A DNA stretch of 64,000 nt, from NCBI RefSeq assembly GCF_900129665.1, contig NZ_FQWL01000002.1, positions 779,890 through 843,889 of the forward strand, written 5' to 3'. The position numbers and the translations under genes were made by a program. The DNA is from Flagellimonas flava. Lineage in GTDB: Bacteria; Bacteroidota; Bacteroidia; Flavobacteriales; Flavobacteriaceae. The notes under the pieces were generated by a model. That model was given only the letters and a program-made list of their open reading frames with translations, searched no databases and was not told where the DNA came from. Below, piece after piece: positions 1-7,671 of this stretch. Numbering within the stretch: the first letter of the stretch is position 1; the number at the start of each line of letters is the position of its first letter.

Positions 1-1
1 G

Positions 2-1087
2 GACAATCAGGACATTCCGTTGGAGATTAAATATCTGGCGATTGTTGAGTCGGCATTGAACCCTAGGGCTAGATCCCGAGTGGGGGCTAAGGGGCTGTGG
101 CAATTTATGTACGGTACGGGAAAAATGTACGGACTCAAAGTGAGCAGTTATGTGGATGAAAGACACGACCCTATTTTGGCCACCAAGGCCGCCAGCAAAT
201 ATTTATCCAAGTTGCATGACATTTTTGATGATTGGGATTTGGCACTGGCCGCGTACAACTCAGGTCCTGGGAATGTGAACAAAGCGATAAGACGTTCAGG
301 GGGCTATAAGAACTATTGGAATATCAGAAGAAATCTTCCACGTGAAACCGCGGGATATCTACCAGCTTTTTTGGCCACTATGTATATTTTCGAATATGCG
401 GAAGAGCACGGACTACAATACAAAAAAGCGGAACGACCTTACTTTGAAACCGATACGGTCCATGTGAAAAACCTGATAACGTTCGATCAAATTTCCAAGC
501 TTGTGGATATCAGTGTTGAGGAATTGGAAATGCTGAACCCGGCCTATAAGCTGAACATCATTCCAAAAGTAAAAGGTAAGAATTACGCATTACGGTTGCC
601 GGTTACCAAGATCGGCAAGTTCGTGAGCAATGAGGAAGCCATTTATGCCTTTGCAAAAAAGGAACTGGATTCTTTGGAAAAGCCTCTACCCCAATTTGTG
701 GAGACCAAAAATCAGATTCGCTATAAAGTACGAAGCGGAGATTATCTTGGTAGGATTGCTGAACGCTACGGCGTTGGTGTAAGCCAAATTAAAAGATGGA
801 ACGGACTTCGCAGTAATAATTTGAGGGTTGGCCAGCGCTTGACCATATTTCCCAGAAAACCCTATGCCCCTAAAAAAACAGTTGCCCAAACAAAGACGTC
901 AAAGTCGGCTTCTGGTGCCCTGGCTGCAGGCTCCAAAGTGCACACGGTGCAGGAAGGGGATTCCTTATGGACAATTTCCAGAAAATATCCTGGAGTTAGT
1001 ATCGAAAATTTACGAGAATGGAACGGTCTTAGTGGTAATAACCTAAAACCGGGCACAAAGCTTAAATTGTGCGATTGTTCTTCGTAA
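2..1087 (+). CDS. mltD: Membrane-bound lytic murein transglycosylase D-like, 5' truncated
   Basis: The frame is open to the window edge, so the true start lies upstream. The visible part begins inside a soluble lytic transglycosylase (SLT) domain. The catalytic Glu is in VESALNP (codon at 47-49), followed by GAKGLWQFM and [10 protein letters not shown], all typical of family-1 SLT enzymes that cleave peptidoglycan to 1,6-anhydro-muropeptides in the periplasm. Two LysM peptidoglycan-binding repeats follow, at about 725-857 ([18 protein letters not shown]) and 944-1075 ([16 protein letters not shown]). The order SLT-LysM-LysM is that of MltD. The next gene (DUF4837 lipoprotein) starts 12 bp downstream, so the two are probably co-transcribed. 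The N-terminal signal peptide is not in view. Confidence 0.93.
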   Translation, partial: DNQDIPLEIKYLAIVESALNPRARSRVGAKGLWQFMYGTGKMYGLKVSSYVDERHDPILATKAASKYLSKLHDIFDDWDLALAAYNSGPGNVNKAIRRSGGYKNYWNIRRNLPRETAGYLPAFLATMYIFEYAEEHGLQYKKAERPYFETDTVHVKNLITFDQISKLVDISVEELEMLNPAYKLNIIPKVKGKNYALRLPVTKIGKFVSNEEAIYAFAKKELDSLEKPLPQFVETKNQIRYKVRSGDYLGRIAERYGVGVSQIKRWNGLRSNNLRVGQRLTIFPRKPYAPKKTVAQTKTSKSASGALAAGSKVHTVQEGDSLWTISRKYPGVSIENLREWNGLSGNNLKPGTKLKLCDCSS

Positions 1088-1099
1088 ATTTAGATCAAG

Positions 1100-2089
1100 A
1101 TGAAAAAAACTGGAACACTATGGATTGCCATCATCGCTATGGCTATTGTATCATGTAAAGACTCTGGACCAAAGAAACGGTTTCTTCCACCGTCCACTGG
1201 GGGTATTAATTCTCTTATGGTGGTCATGGACACGGAATTGTGGAAGGGAGGAATTGGTGATAAGATTCGAGAACATTTTGCGGCGCCGGTGCTGGGCCTT
1301 CCCCAGGGCGAGCCGAAATTTTCCATTACCCAAATTCCCCCGCAGGTTTTCAAAGGGGCTACTGCCTATTCAAGATCAGTGCTTTATGTGGAACAGGACT
1401 CGACTTCCTTGGCTCATATAAAGACCAACGTTTATGCCAAACCCCAAAAGGTGGCTGTTGTCAAAGGAGAGACGTACAATGATTTGGCGGGCAATTTGGA
1501 TTCCATAGCCGGGATGGCCATAGCAGCTTTTAAAAAGGTTGAGATTGGAGAGGCGCAAAAACGGTTTACCCGTTCGCTAACCAAGGAAACTGCTTTTAAG
1601 GACGAATTTGGTATCAACCTTAAAATACCGTCCCTTTATAAATTAGGGAAGCACGAAAAGAACTTCGTTTGGATGGACATTCAGATTCCCAAAGGGACCA
1701 TGAACATACTTGCTTATGAAATGCCATGGGACAGTTTTTCCACGGACTCCACCTTTGTGAAAGACATCATTAAAATGAGGGATTCCATTGGAAAAAAATA
1801 TGTTCCGGGCCCATATGATGGAACTTATATGATTACCGAAAAAGCCTTTGCGCCCTATGTTTTTCCAGCGCAGATTGGTGGAAAAAAAGCGGCAGAAGCA
1901 AGAGGAATATGGGAAATTCAGGGTTATCCTATGGCAGGCCCATTTATAACCTATATCATCAATGACAAGGAGCACGACCGTAAGTTGGTGTTGGAAGGAT
2001 TTACCTTTGCCCCCTCCGAAGAAAAGCGGGACTATATGTTTGAACTTGAGGCCATTTTAAAGACCATCACGTTCGAAGAAGGACCGTAG
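1100..2089 (+). CDS. DUF4837 family lipoprotein
   Basis: 329 residues beginning MKKTGTLWIAIIAMAIVSC, a lipoprotein signal with the lipidated Cys at residue 19, so it should be anchored in the envelope. The rest matches my memory of DUF4837, a Bacteroidota-specific family of unknown function. Recognisable stretches are GGINSLMVVMDTELW near residue 35 and the C-terminal GPFITYIINDKEHDRKLVLEGF. It follows mltD by 12 bp, which suggests a role in wall or envelope maintenance; that is inference from context only. A hairpin with a T-run lies just downstream at 2111-2148. Confidence 0.85.
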   Translation: MKKTGTLWIAIIAMAIVSCKDSGPKKRFLPPSTGGINSLMVVMDTELWKGGIGDKIREHFAAPVLGLPQGEPKFSITQIPPQVFKGATAYSRSVLYVEQDSTSLAHIKTNVYAKPQKVAVVKGETYNDLAGNLDSIAGMAIAAFKKVEIGEAQKRFTRSLTKETAFKDEFGINLKIPSLYKLGKHEKNFVWMDIQIPKGTMNILAYEMPWDSFSTDSTFVKDIIKMRDSIGKKYVPGPYDGTYMITEKAFAPYVFPAQIGGKKAAEARGIWEIQGYPMAGPFITYIINDKEHDRKLVLEGFTFAPSEEKRDYMFELEAILKTITFEEGP

Positions 2090-2110
2090 AAGTAAAGAAA
2101 CAAAAACAGA

Positions 2111-2148
2111 AAAGCCCAGAATGCCAGTAGAGCAAACTGGGCTTTTTT
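2111..2148 (+). terminator. Rho-independent terminator after the mltD-DUF4837 unit
   Basis: AAAGCCCAG (2111-2119) pairs perfectly with CTGGGCTTT (2137-2145) across a 17-nt loop, and the stem runs into a T-tract ending at 2148. It sits 22 bp after the DUF4837 stop codon, the expected place for the end of this transcript. Confidence 0.85.
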
Positions 2149-2175
2149 GTTCTTCAAATGCTTAAAAAATATTTT

Positions 2176-2346
2176 TTAGTCAAATGCGAAGCCTGTTGCT
2201 ATTCTATACACAAAAGCGTAAAGCACAATGAAAAACATGATAAAGCTGAACCAGGCAAATATTTTAAAATACTTCTCTAGAAGTATGTGGCCAAGATTTC
2301 TGAAACCATCTAAATAGATTTCCTTAATAAGTACTAGTTTTTTCAT
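2176..2346 (-). CDS. Small DUF6747-like membrane protein
   Basis: A 56-residue ORF, too short for many gene callers, reading MKKLVLIKEIYLDGFRN at the start and ending IATGFAFD. It has one strongly hydrophobic segment at about residues 29-47 (FAWFSFIMFFIVLYAFVYR), so it is a single-pass membrane protein with a short charged N-terminus. It resembles a small Flavobacteriaceae family I know as DUF6747 (recalled, not searched). Function unknown. It is transcribed away from the following open frame and toward the terminator at 2111-2148. Confidence 0.7.
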   Translation of the reverse strand: MKKLVLIKEIYLDGFRNLGHILLEKYFKIFAWFSFIMFFIVLYAFVYRIATGFAFD

Positions 2347-2360
2347 AAGTCAAGTTTTAA

Positions 2361-2564
2361 GATTTAAAGACAAGACAAAGATTGGGCAAGGCTGAAGAGA
2401 TAGGAAATGATCGGGACGAACGGAAGAAAATAATTGATGAACGCAAAGGAGGCATCCTAAAATCCTTTGAAGCACAATCTTTTGCCGACCAAGTGCATTC
2501 GGAAAAAGAGGCGTTGGTCGATGAGTTCCTCGATGAAGTGTATTTGGGCAATTATATGAAATAA
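2361..2564 (+). pseudogene. Charged open frame without ATG, possible gene remnant
   Basis: An open frame of about 67 codons bounded by stops. The only candidate start is TTG at 2382. The peptide is very rich in Glu, Lys and Asp (GKAEEIGNDRDERKKI and later EKEALVDEFLDEVYLGNY) and looks like part of an alpha-helical cytoplasmic protein rather than random sequence. I do not recognise the family. There is no convincing ribosome binding site, and the hairpin after it has its T-tract on the other strand. It may be the surviving C-terminal part of a decayed gene, a small TTG-start gene, or chance. Confidence 0.3.
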
Positions 2565-2567
2565 AAA

Positions 2568-2587
2568 AGGCCCCAATTTTGGGGCCT
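2568..2587 (-). terminator. Terminator of the OmpA-family gene
   Basis: AGGCCCCAA (2568-2576) and TTGGGGCCT (2579-2587) form a perfect 9-bp GC-rich stem with a 2-nt loop. Read on the minus strand it is followed by TTTTTTATT, so it serves the minus-strand OmpA/PD40 gene ending at 2595 rather than the plus-strand frame before it. Confidence 0.85.
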
Positions 2588-2594
2588 CTAAAGG

Positions 2595-4658
2595 TTACAT
2601 TTCTACTATAATGAATTCTGAACGTCGGTTTTGTCGGTGTTTATCCCTACTGCATCGGGTGCCATCCCTACAATTGTTTAGCAATTGCTCCTCACCATAG
2701 CCATTGGCGCTCTGGATACGTTCGGCTTCAATACCATTGGCCACAAGATAATCCCTGGTGGACTTCGCTCGCTTGTCCGAAAGGTATTTGTTGTACGCCC
2801 TTGTTCCAATGGCATCTGTATGCGACTCAATTTTGATGACCATTTTAGGATACTCGGTCATTACGGCTACCAGTTTATCCAGTTCTTGGGCTGATCGCGG
2901 TTTGATGTTGAACTTGTCAAAATCGAAATAAATGGTCTCCACCTCCAGTTTAAGCACACCTTCATCCTCGGCAATAATTTCCTCCAGCCTCTTCATGGGC
3001 TGGGTAAACGAAACTCTTTCATTGTTTTTGGTGCGAATTTCCGAAGTAGAATCAAAATACCCTTTTTTAACGGTTTTAACCGTGTAGCGTGAAACCGGCC
3101 TCAAATTTTTAAAGACAAAACTCCCATCTGGTTGTGTTCTGGTCTGAGCAACACGCACCTCATCCTTATCAAAAAGAAATACTTCGGCATCTGGAATTAT
3201 GGTTCCATCAGCTTCATCCTCAATTATTCCGGAAATAGCATTTAGGTTTAGGATGTTCTTAAATGAATAAATGTCATCATCGCCCTTGCCTCCTTTTCGG
3301 TTCGAGGCAAAGTATCCTTTTTCGCCCCCCTCGTCTATGATATAAGAAAAGTCATCCCTATTGCTGTTAATAGGTTCACCTAAATTGATTCCAACACTGA
3401 AAACACCTTCAACAACATCTGATTTATAGATGTCAAGTCCACCAAGCCCCATGGTTCGGTCTGAAGAAAAATAAAGAGCATCCTTGGTAATGTAGGGAAA
3501 CATTTCTTTTTTGGAAGTATTGACTGTTCTACCAAGATTTAAGGGGTCGGAATAACCTCCGTTTTCCAAAATGTCAACTACATAGACATCTGTTCCGCCA
3601 AAACCTCCTGGTCGATCAGAAACAAAGTATAGTTTTTTACCATCCGGACTTACCGAAGGATGTCCATTGGAGTGATTTTCACTGTTAAAAGGTAATTCAA
3701 CCGCCTTGGTCCATTCACCATCAACCAATTCTGAACGGTATATTTTTAGGTGGTTTATACCATTTTTGCCCCGTTTAAGCTTTTTCCCATAATTATTTCT
3801 AGTGAAGTAGATGATGGTCTGATCAGGCGAAAAAGCTACAGAAGCTTCGTGGTATTTGGTGTTTATCTTGTTGGAAAACTTCTTGGCGCCAGATAAATCC
3901 ACCCCATCTTCATCAGCCTTGGCCACATAAAGATCTAAAAATGGCTGGTTGTTCCAGCGGTATTTTCTTGTAGTTAAAAAGGACGAATCCAAAGAAGACG
4001 CGAAAACCACTTCCGATTCATTGTGAAACATCGGGGAGAAATCTGAATATTTGGAGTTAATGGCCACGTTCTTGATCTCTACCAGTTGGGGAACGTCCCT
4101 TTCCGCATTGACTCTGCCTTCTTCCCCAAGGCCGGTCCCATCCCTCTTCTGTCTATACAGTTTGGTAAGTTTGGCGGCTCTTCGGTAACGTCCGGTACCT
4201 TTAAGGACATGGGTATATTTAAAAAAGCGGTCCTCGGAAATTTCAGATTTAAAGGTTTCGTACAGTTCATGGTACCATTTATAAGCTCGCTCCATGTTTC
4301 CCGAATAGTAATGGGAATCTCCTGCCCTGGACAAAAGATTTATGGAATGCTGGGCTTCACTTTTCTCTAAAACTATGTCGAAAACCCTGGCCGCTTCGGC
4401 GTACCACATTTTATCATAGAATTCGTTGGCTTGTTTTATAAGCTTTTCAGTAACTCCTTTTTTCGCCATAAACTTCACAAGGGCTCTGTTATTGAGTCCT
4501 TCGAGGTTTTTAATAAATGCAGTTCTGGAAGAATAGTTGGTTTTTGGCGTGTTTGGGGCTTCATAGAGTTCCTCATCCTCAAATTGCAGAAAGGATACAG
4601 ATTGGGCTTTAAGCCCAAATGCAAGCAGCAGGAATAAAATGATTATCGGTCTCTTCAT
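2595..4658 (-). CDS. OmpA family protein with TPR, PD40 beta-propeller and CarboxypepD_reg-like domain
   Basis: 687 residues from the ATG at 4658, preferred over an upstream frame extension because it gives a clean signal peptide (MKRPIIILFLLLAFGLKAQ) and has AAGGAAGG just upstream. Order of parts: signal; TPR-like helices (about 25-180); WD40-like PD40 repeats (about 200-460, motifs such as SPDGKKLYFVSDRPGG and YFSSDRTMGLGG); a carboxypeptidase-regulatory-like beta domain (about 475-540); and a C-terminal OmpA peptidoglycan-binding domain (about 575-687, YFDFDKFNIKPRS and SHTDAIGTRAYN). This is the architecture described for PorE of the type IX secretion system, but there is no lipobox Cys, and no PorP/SprF-like gene lies beside it. 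Likely a periplasmic protein linking the outer envelope to peptidoglycan. Confidence 0.88.
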   Translation of the reverse strand: MKRPIIILFLLLAFGLKAQSVSFLQFEDEELYEAPNTPKTNYSSRTAFIKNLEGLNNRALVKFMAKKGVTEKLIKQANEFYDKMWYAEAARVFDIVLEKSEAQHSINLLSRAGDSHYYSGNMERAYKWYHELYETFKSEISEDRFFKYTHVLKGTGRYRRAAKLTKLYRQKRDGTGLGEEGRVNAERDVPQLVEIKNVAINSKYSDFSPMFHNESEVVFASSLDSSFLTTRKYRWNNQPFLDLYVAKADEDGVDLSGAKKFSNKINTKYHEASVAFSPDQTIIYFTRNNYGKKLKRGKNGINHLKIYRSELVDGEWTKAVELPFNSENHSNGHPSVSPDGKKLYFVSDRPGGFGGTDVYVVDILENGGYSDPLNLGRTVNTSKKEMFPYITKDALYFSSDRTMGLGGLDIYKSDVVEGVFSVGINLGEPINSNRDDFSYIIDEGGEKGYFASNRKGGKGDDDIYSFKNILNLNAISGIIEDEADGTIIPDAEVFLFDKDEVRVAQTRTQPDGSFVFKNLRPVSRYTVKTVKKGYFDSTSEIRTKNNERVSFTQPMKRLEEIIAEDEGVLKLEVETIYFDFDKFNIKPRSAQELDKLVAVMTEYPKMVIKIESHTDAIGTRAYNKYLSDKRAKSTRDYLVANGIEAERIQSANGYGEEQLLNNCRDGTRCSRDKHRQNRRSEFIIVEM

Positions 4659-4831
4659 AAGCCCTTCCTTCTGAATAAAAATCACTCAGATACGAGGTCA
4701 CACGCAAAGTCAAAGAACTTCACGTACTATTCAAACGCTAAAATAGAATAAGGTTGTAGCGCGAATAAGTTTTTGTTGTGAAAGGGGGAAATTATGGCAT
4801 GAACACACCAAATATGTTGTTCTTTATCGAC

Positions 4832-4853
4832 AAGCCCTTTAAATACAGGGCTT
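4832..4853 (-). terminator. Possible weak terminator after tatA
   Basis: AAGCCCT (4832-4838) and AGGGCTT (4847-4853) form a 7-bp inverted repeat 36 bp after the tatA stop. There is no clear T-tract on the minus-strand side, so it may only be a 3'-end hairpin. The rest of 4659-4888 holds no gene I can support. Confidence 0.4.
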
Positions 4854-4888
4854 TGAAGAGTAGGAAAAAACTGTTTAAATGAATGGAA

Positions 4889-5083
4889 TTAGGCGTCAGG
4901 TTCCTTGCCCTGCTCCAGTTTTTCATCTTCTTTGGAAGCGTCCTTAAACTCCTTGATCCCGCTGCCAAGACCTCTCATAAGCTCAGGAATCTTTTTACCA
5001 CCAAACAGCAAAAGAACAACAACAACAATCAGTACAATTTGCCAAGGGCCTAGCATACCAAGAAAAAAAGTTTGAGCAATCAT
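4889..5083 (-). CDS. tatA: Twin-arginine translocase subunit TatA/TatE
   Basis: 64 residues with the classic TatA layout: a short N-terminal transmembrane helix (about residues 10-28, [20 protein letters not shown]), the FGGKKIPEL hinge, an amphipathic helix ([12 protein letters not shown]) and an acidic/charged tail. TatA oligomers form the pore-like component that exports folded proteins across the inner membrane. No tatC is in the window. It is divergent from the M23 peptidase gene. Confidence 0.94.
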   Translation of the reverse strand: MIAQTFFLGMLGPWQIVLIVVVVLLLFGGKKIPELMRGLGSGIKEFKDASKEDEKLEQGKEPDA

Positions 5084-5249
5084 AATCGCAATGCCTTTAA
5101 ATGAAAGGTAAAATTACTAAAAATAGCCCAAAGCCGCTTACCCATTAACGAAAATTAGCGAATAAGTCTGGACAACAAGCACATATAAGACATCGCATTT
5201 TAAAAAGCTTAACATCTTTAATTGAAATCTAAGGTTATCTTTGTCCATT

Positions 5250-6119
5250 ATGGCCAAGGACAAAAAGAAAAGAAAGGAGATCAAACGCAAACTCCTGCAC
5301 AAGTACCGTTTGGTGATATTAAATGAAAACACCTTTGAAGAGAAAATCTCATTTAAACTAAGCCGACTCAATGTTTTTGTGACAGGGACACTGTTCATAA
5401 TAGTCCTAATAGGCCTAACTACGCTGATCATAGCTTTTACACCTCTCCGAGAATATATACCTGGTTATTCGTCAACACGCTTAAAAAGACAAGCTACGGA
5501 GCTGACCTATAAAACGGATTCACTGGTGACTGTCCTAAATTATACCAATAGGTATTTAGATAATGTCAGACTCGTGCTTCGAGGAGATATCGAAAATAAT
5601 GAGGTAAACCGAGATTCCTTGTTCGAAAAATACAAGTTGGATCCGTCCACCGTGGATTTAACCCCAATACGGGCCGATTTACTGCTCCGGGAAGAAGTAG
5701 AACTGGAGGACAAGTACAACCTATTTGAACGTAACGTGGAAAATGTGGGTAGTTTATTGTTTGCGCCGGTTTCCGGAACACTGTCCCAAGCTTTTGACCC
5801 GGAAAACAGACACTATGCCGTGGATGTGGTGGCCCCGAAGGACACCCCGGTAAAATCTATTGCTGATGGTACCGTTCTCTTTGCCGAATGGAGCGCTGAA
5901 ACAGGATACGTGATTATTATAAAACACCAAGATGATTTAACCTCGGTATACAAGCACAATGGCTCCTTAAGTAAGTCCCAAGGAGATTTGGTACGAGCAG
6001 GGGAGGTGATTGCATCTATTGGCAACACGGGTGAGCTTACTACTGGGCCGCACCTTCACTTTGAACTATGGAAAAGGGGAAAGCCAGTTAACCCTTTAAA
6101 CTATATCGACTTCAACTAA
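5250..6119 (+). CDS. M23 family metallopeptidase (murein endopeptidase-like), membrane anchored
   Basis: 289 residues from the ATG at 5250; a TTG three codons earlier is less likely. The N-terminus is highly basic (MAKDKKKRKEIKRK), followed by one transmembrane segment near residues 47-68 (VTGTLFIIVLIGLTTLIIAF), a short coiled region, then a C-terminal LytM/M23 domain from about residue 170. Zn ligands expected for M23 are visible: H...D in RHYAVDVV and the GPHLHFELW motif near the end. It should cut peptide cross-links of peptidoglycan or act as an amidase activator. TATCTTTG at 5236-5243 matches the -7 element used in Bacteroidota. The next gene starts directly after its stop. Confidence 0.92.
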   Translation: MAKDKKKRKEIKRKLLHKYRLVILNENTFEEKISFKLSRLNVFVTGTLFIIVLIGLTTLIIAFTPLREYIPGYSSTRLKRQATELTYKTDSLVTVLNYTNRYLDNVRLVLRGDIENNEVNRDSLFEKYKLDPSTVDLTPIRADLLLREEVELEDKYNLFERNVENVGSLLFAPVSGTLSQAFDPENRHYAVDVVAPKDTPVKSIADGTVLFAEWSAETGYVIIIKHQDDLTSVYKHNGSLSKSQGDLVRAGEVIASIGNTGELTTGPHLHFELWKRGKPVNPLNYIDFN

Positions 6120-7616
6120 ATGTCCCTAAAATCCATTGCCGCAAAGTTGTTTGCCAAAAATGTGGCAAAAAAAACCTCCAAATGGGTGAACCACCCTCTA
6201 GAAACACAAGAAAAGATGTTTCAAGGATTAATTCGGGAGGCAAGTCAAACCAAGTTTGGCAAGGACCATGGATTTGATAGGATAAAAACACATAAAGACT
6301 TTGTGGAGCAGGTTCCAATTAGGGATTATGAGGAGCTTAAGGGTTATGTGCAGCACATCATTGATGGCCAAAGTGATGTGTTATGGCCAGGAAAACCAGC
6401 GTATTTTGCCAAGACTTCTGGAACCACTTCTGGCGCAAAGTATATACCCATTACTAAGGAATCCATCAAATATCAGGTAGAAGCATCCAGGAACGCCATT
6501 CTTAATTATATCCATGAAACCGGAAACACCAATTTTGTAAATGGCCGAATGATTTTTCTACAAGGAAGTCCGGAGTTGGAGAAGAAGGGCGGCATTAAAC
6601 TGGGTAGACTTTCCGGTATTTCTGCCCATTATGTACCCAATTATCTTCAAAAAAACAGATTACCTAGTTGGGAAACCAATTGTATAGAGGATTGGGAGAC
6701 CAAAGTGGATAAGATTGTAGAGGAAACGGAAAATGAGAACATGACGGTGATAGCCGGCATTCCGTCTTGGGTTCAGATGTATTTTGAAAAATTGAATTCC
6801 AAGTCGGGGATGAAGGTGGGTGAATTATTTAAAAACTTCCAACTTTTTATCTATGGCGGTGTCAATTATGAGCCCTATCGGGCCAAGTTTGAGGGATTAA
6901 TTGGCCGAAAAGTGGACAGTATTGAACTTTTTCCGGCCAGCGAAGGGTTTTTCGCTTATCAAGATTCTCAAAACGAGGATGGAATGCTGTTGTTGCTGAA
7001 CTCCGGAATTTTCTACGAGTTTGTAAAGGCGGAGGAATTCTTTGATGAAAGTGCAAAACGAATGACTTTAGCAGATGTTCAAGTTGGTGTGGACTATGCC
7101 ATGATCATATCCACCAATGCGGGGCTTTGGGCGTACAATCTGGGAGATACCGTTCGGTTTGTTTCTATAAAGCCATATAGAGTTGTTGTTTCAGGGCGAA
7201 TTAAGCATTTTATTTCTGCCTTCGGCGAACATGTGATCGCAAAGGAGGTAGAAGAAGCTTTGCAATTGGCTATCGGGCAATCCGATGCGGTGGTCAATGA
7301 ATTCACGGTGGCCCCGCAAATAGCACCTCCAGAGGGCGAGCTACCTTACCACGAATGGCTTATCGAGTTCGAAAAAGAACCTTCGGATAAAGAAAAATTT
7401 ATAAAACTCATAGATGAGAGTATGCAGCAGCAAAACAGTTACTATTATGACCTGATAGTTGGCAGCATACTTCAACCTCTTAAAATTACTGCTATAAAAC
7501 AAGGAGGCTTTCAGGATTATATGAAGACCATTGGAAAACTTGGAGGTCAAAATAAAGTGCAACGACTTTCCAACGACCGTAAAGTAGCCGATGGGCTATC
7601 CCCTTTTGTTCATTAG
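6120..7616 (+). CDS. GH3 auxin-responsive-promoter family protein (acyl-adenylate-forming ligase)
   Basis: 498 residues starting at the base after the M23 stop codon, so translation is probably coupled. The family is an ANL-type acyl-acid amido synthetase; in plants it joins amino acids to jasmonate or auxin, while the bacterial substrates are mostly unknown. ATP-binding motif I is visible at residues 98-107 (KTSGTTSGAK), with later motifs YGGVNYEPYR, LFPASEGFFAYQD and AYNLGDTVRFVS, in the right order, and a C-terminal subdomain. Length fits the family. The substrate cannot be told from the sequence; linkage to a wall hydrolase may be incidental. Confidence 0.88.
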   Translation: MSLKSIAAKLFAKNVAKKTSKWVNHPLETQEKMFQGLIREASQTKFGKDHGFDRIKTHKDFVEQVPIRDYEELKGYVQHIIDGQSDVLWPGKPAYFAKTSGTTSGAKYIPITKESIKYQVEASRNAILNYIHETGNTNFVNGRMIFLQGSPELEKKGGIKLGRLSGISAHYVPNYLQKNRLPSWETNCIEDWETKVDKIVEETENENMTVIAGIPSWVQMYFEKLNSKSGMKVGELFKNFQLFIYGGVNYEPYRAKFEGLIGRKVDSIELFPASEGFFAYQDSQNEDGMLLLLNSGIFYEFVKAEEFFDESAKRMTLADVQVGVDYAMIISTNAGLWAYNLGDTVRFVSIKPYRVVVSGRIKHFISAFGEHVIAKEVEEALQLAIGQSDAVVNEFTVAPQIAPPEGELPYHEWLIEFEKEPSDKEKFIKLIDESMQQQNSYYYDLIVGSILQPLKITAIKQGGFQDYMKTIGKLGGQNKVQRLSNDRKVADGLSPFVH

Positions 7617-7632
7617 ATTCCGAATAAAGGTG

Positions 7633-7661
7633 TTGCTTTCGTAGGAATTCGTGTATTTTTG
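7633..7661 (+). promoter_or_regulatory. Candidate Bacteroidota promoter for the DUF6909-like gene
   Basis: TTG at 7633-7635 and TATTTTTG at 7654-7661, with an 18-nt spacer, match the Bacteroidota TTTG / TAnnTTTG pattern except that the spacer is 1 nt short of the usual 19-21. The ATG follows about 10 nt later, implying a very short leader. Confidence 0.5.
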
Positions 7662-7671
7662 TCGCTAAATT

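Noticed and set aside
1643..1975. 110-residue minus-strand frame opposite DUF4837
   Set aside because: Antisense shadow; no start signals and no protein-like pattern.
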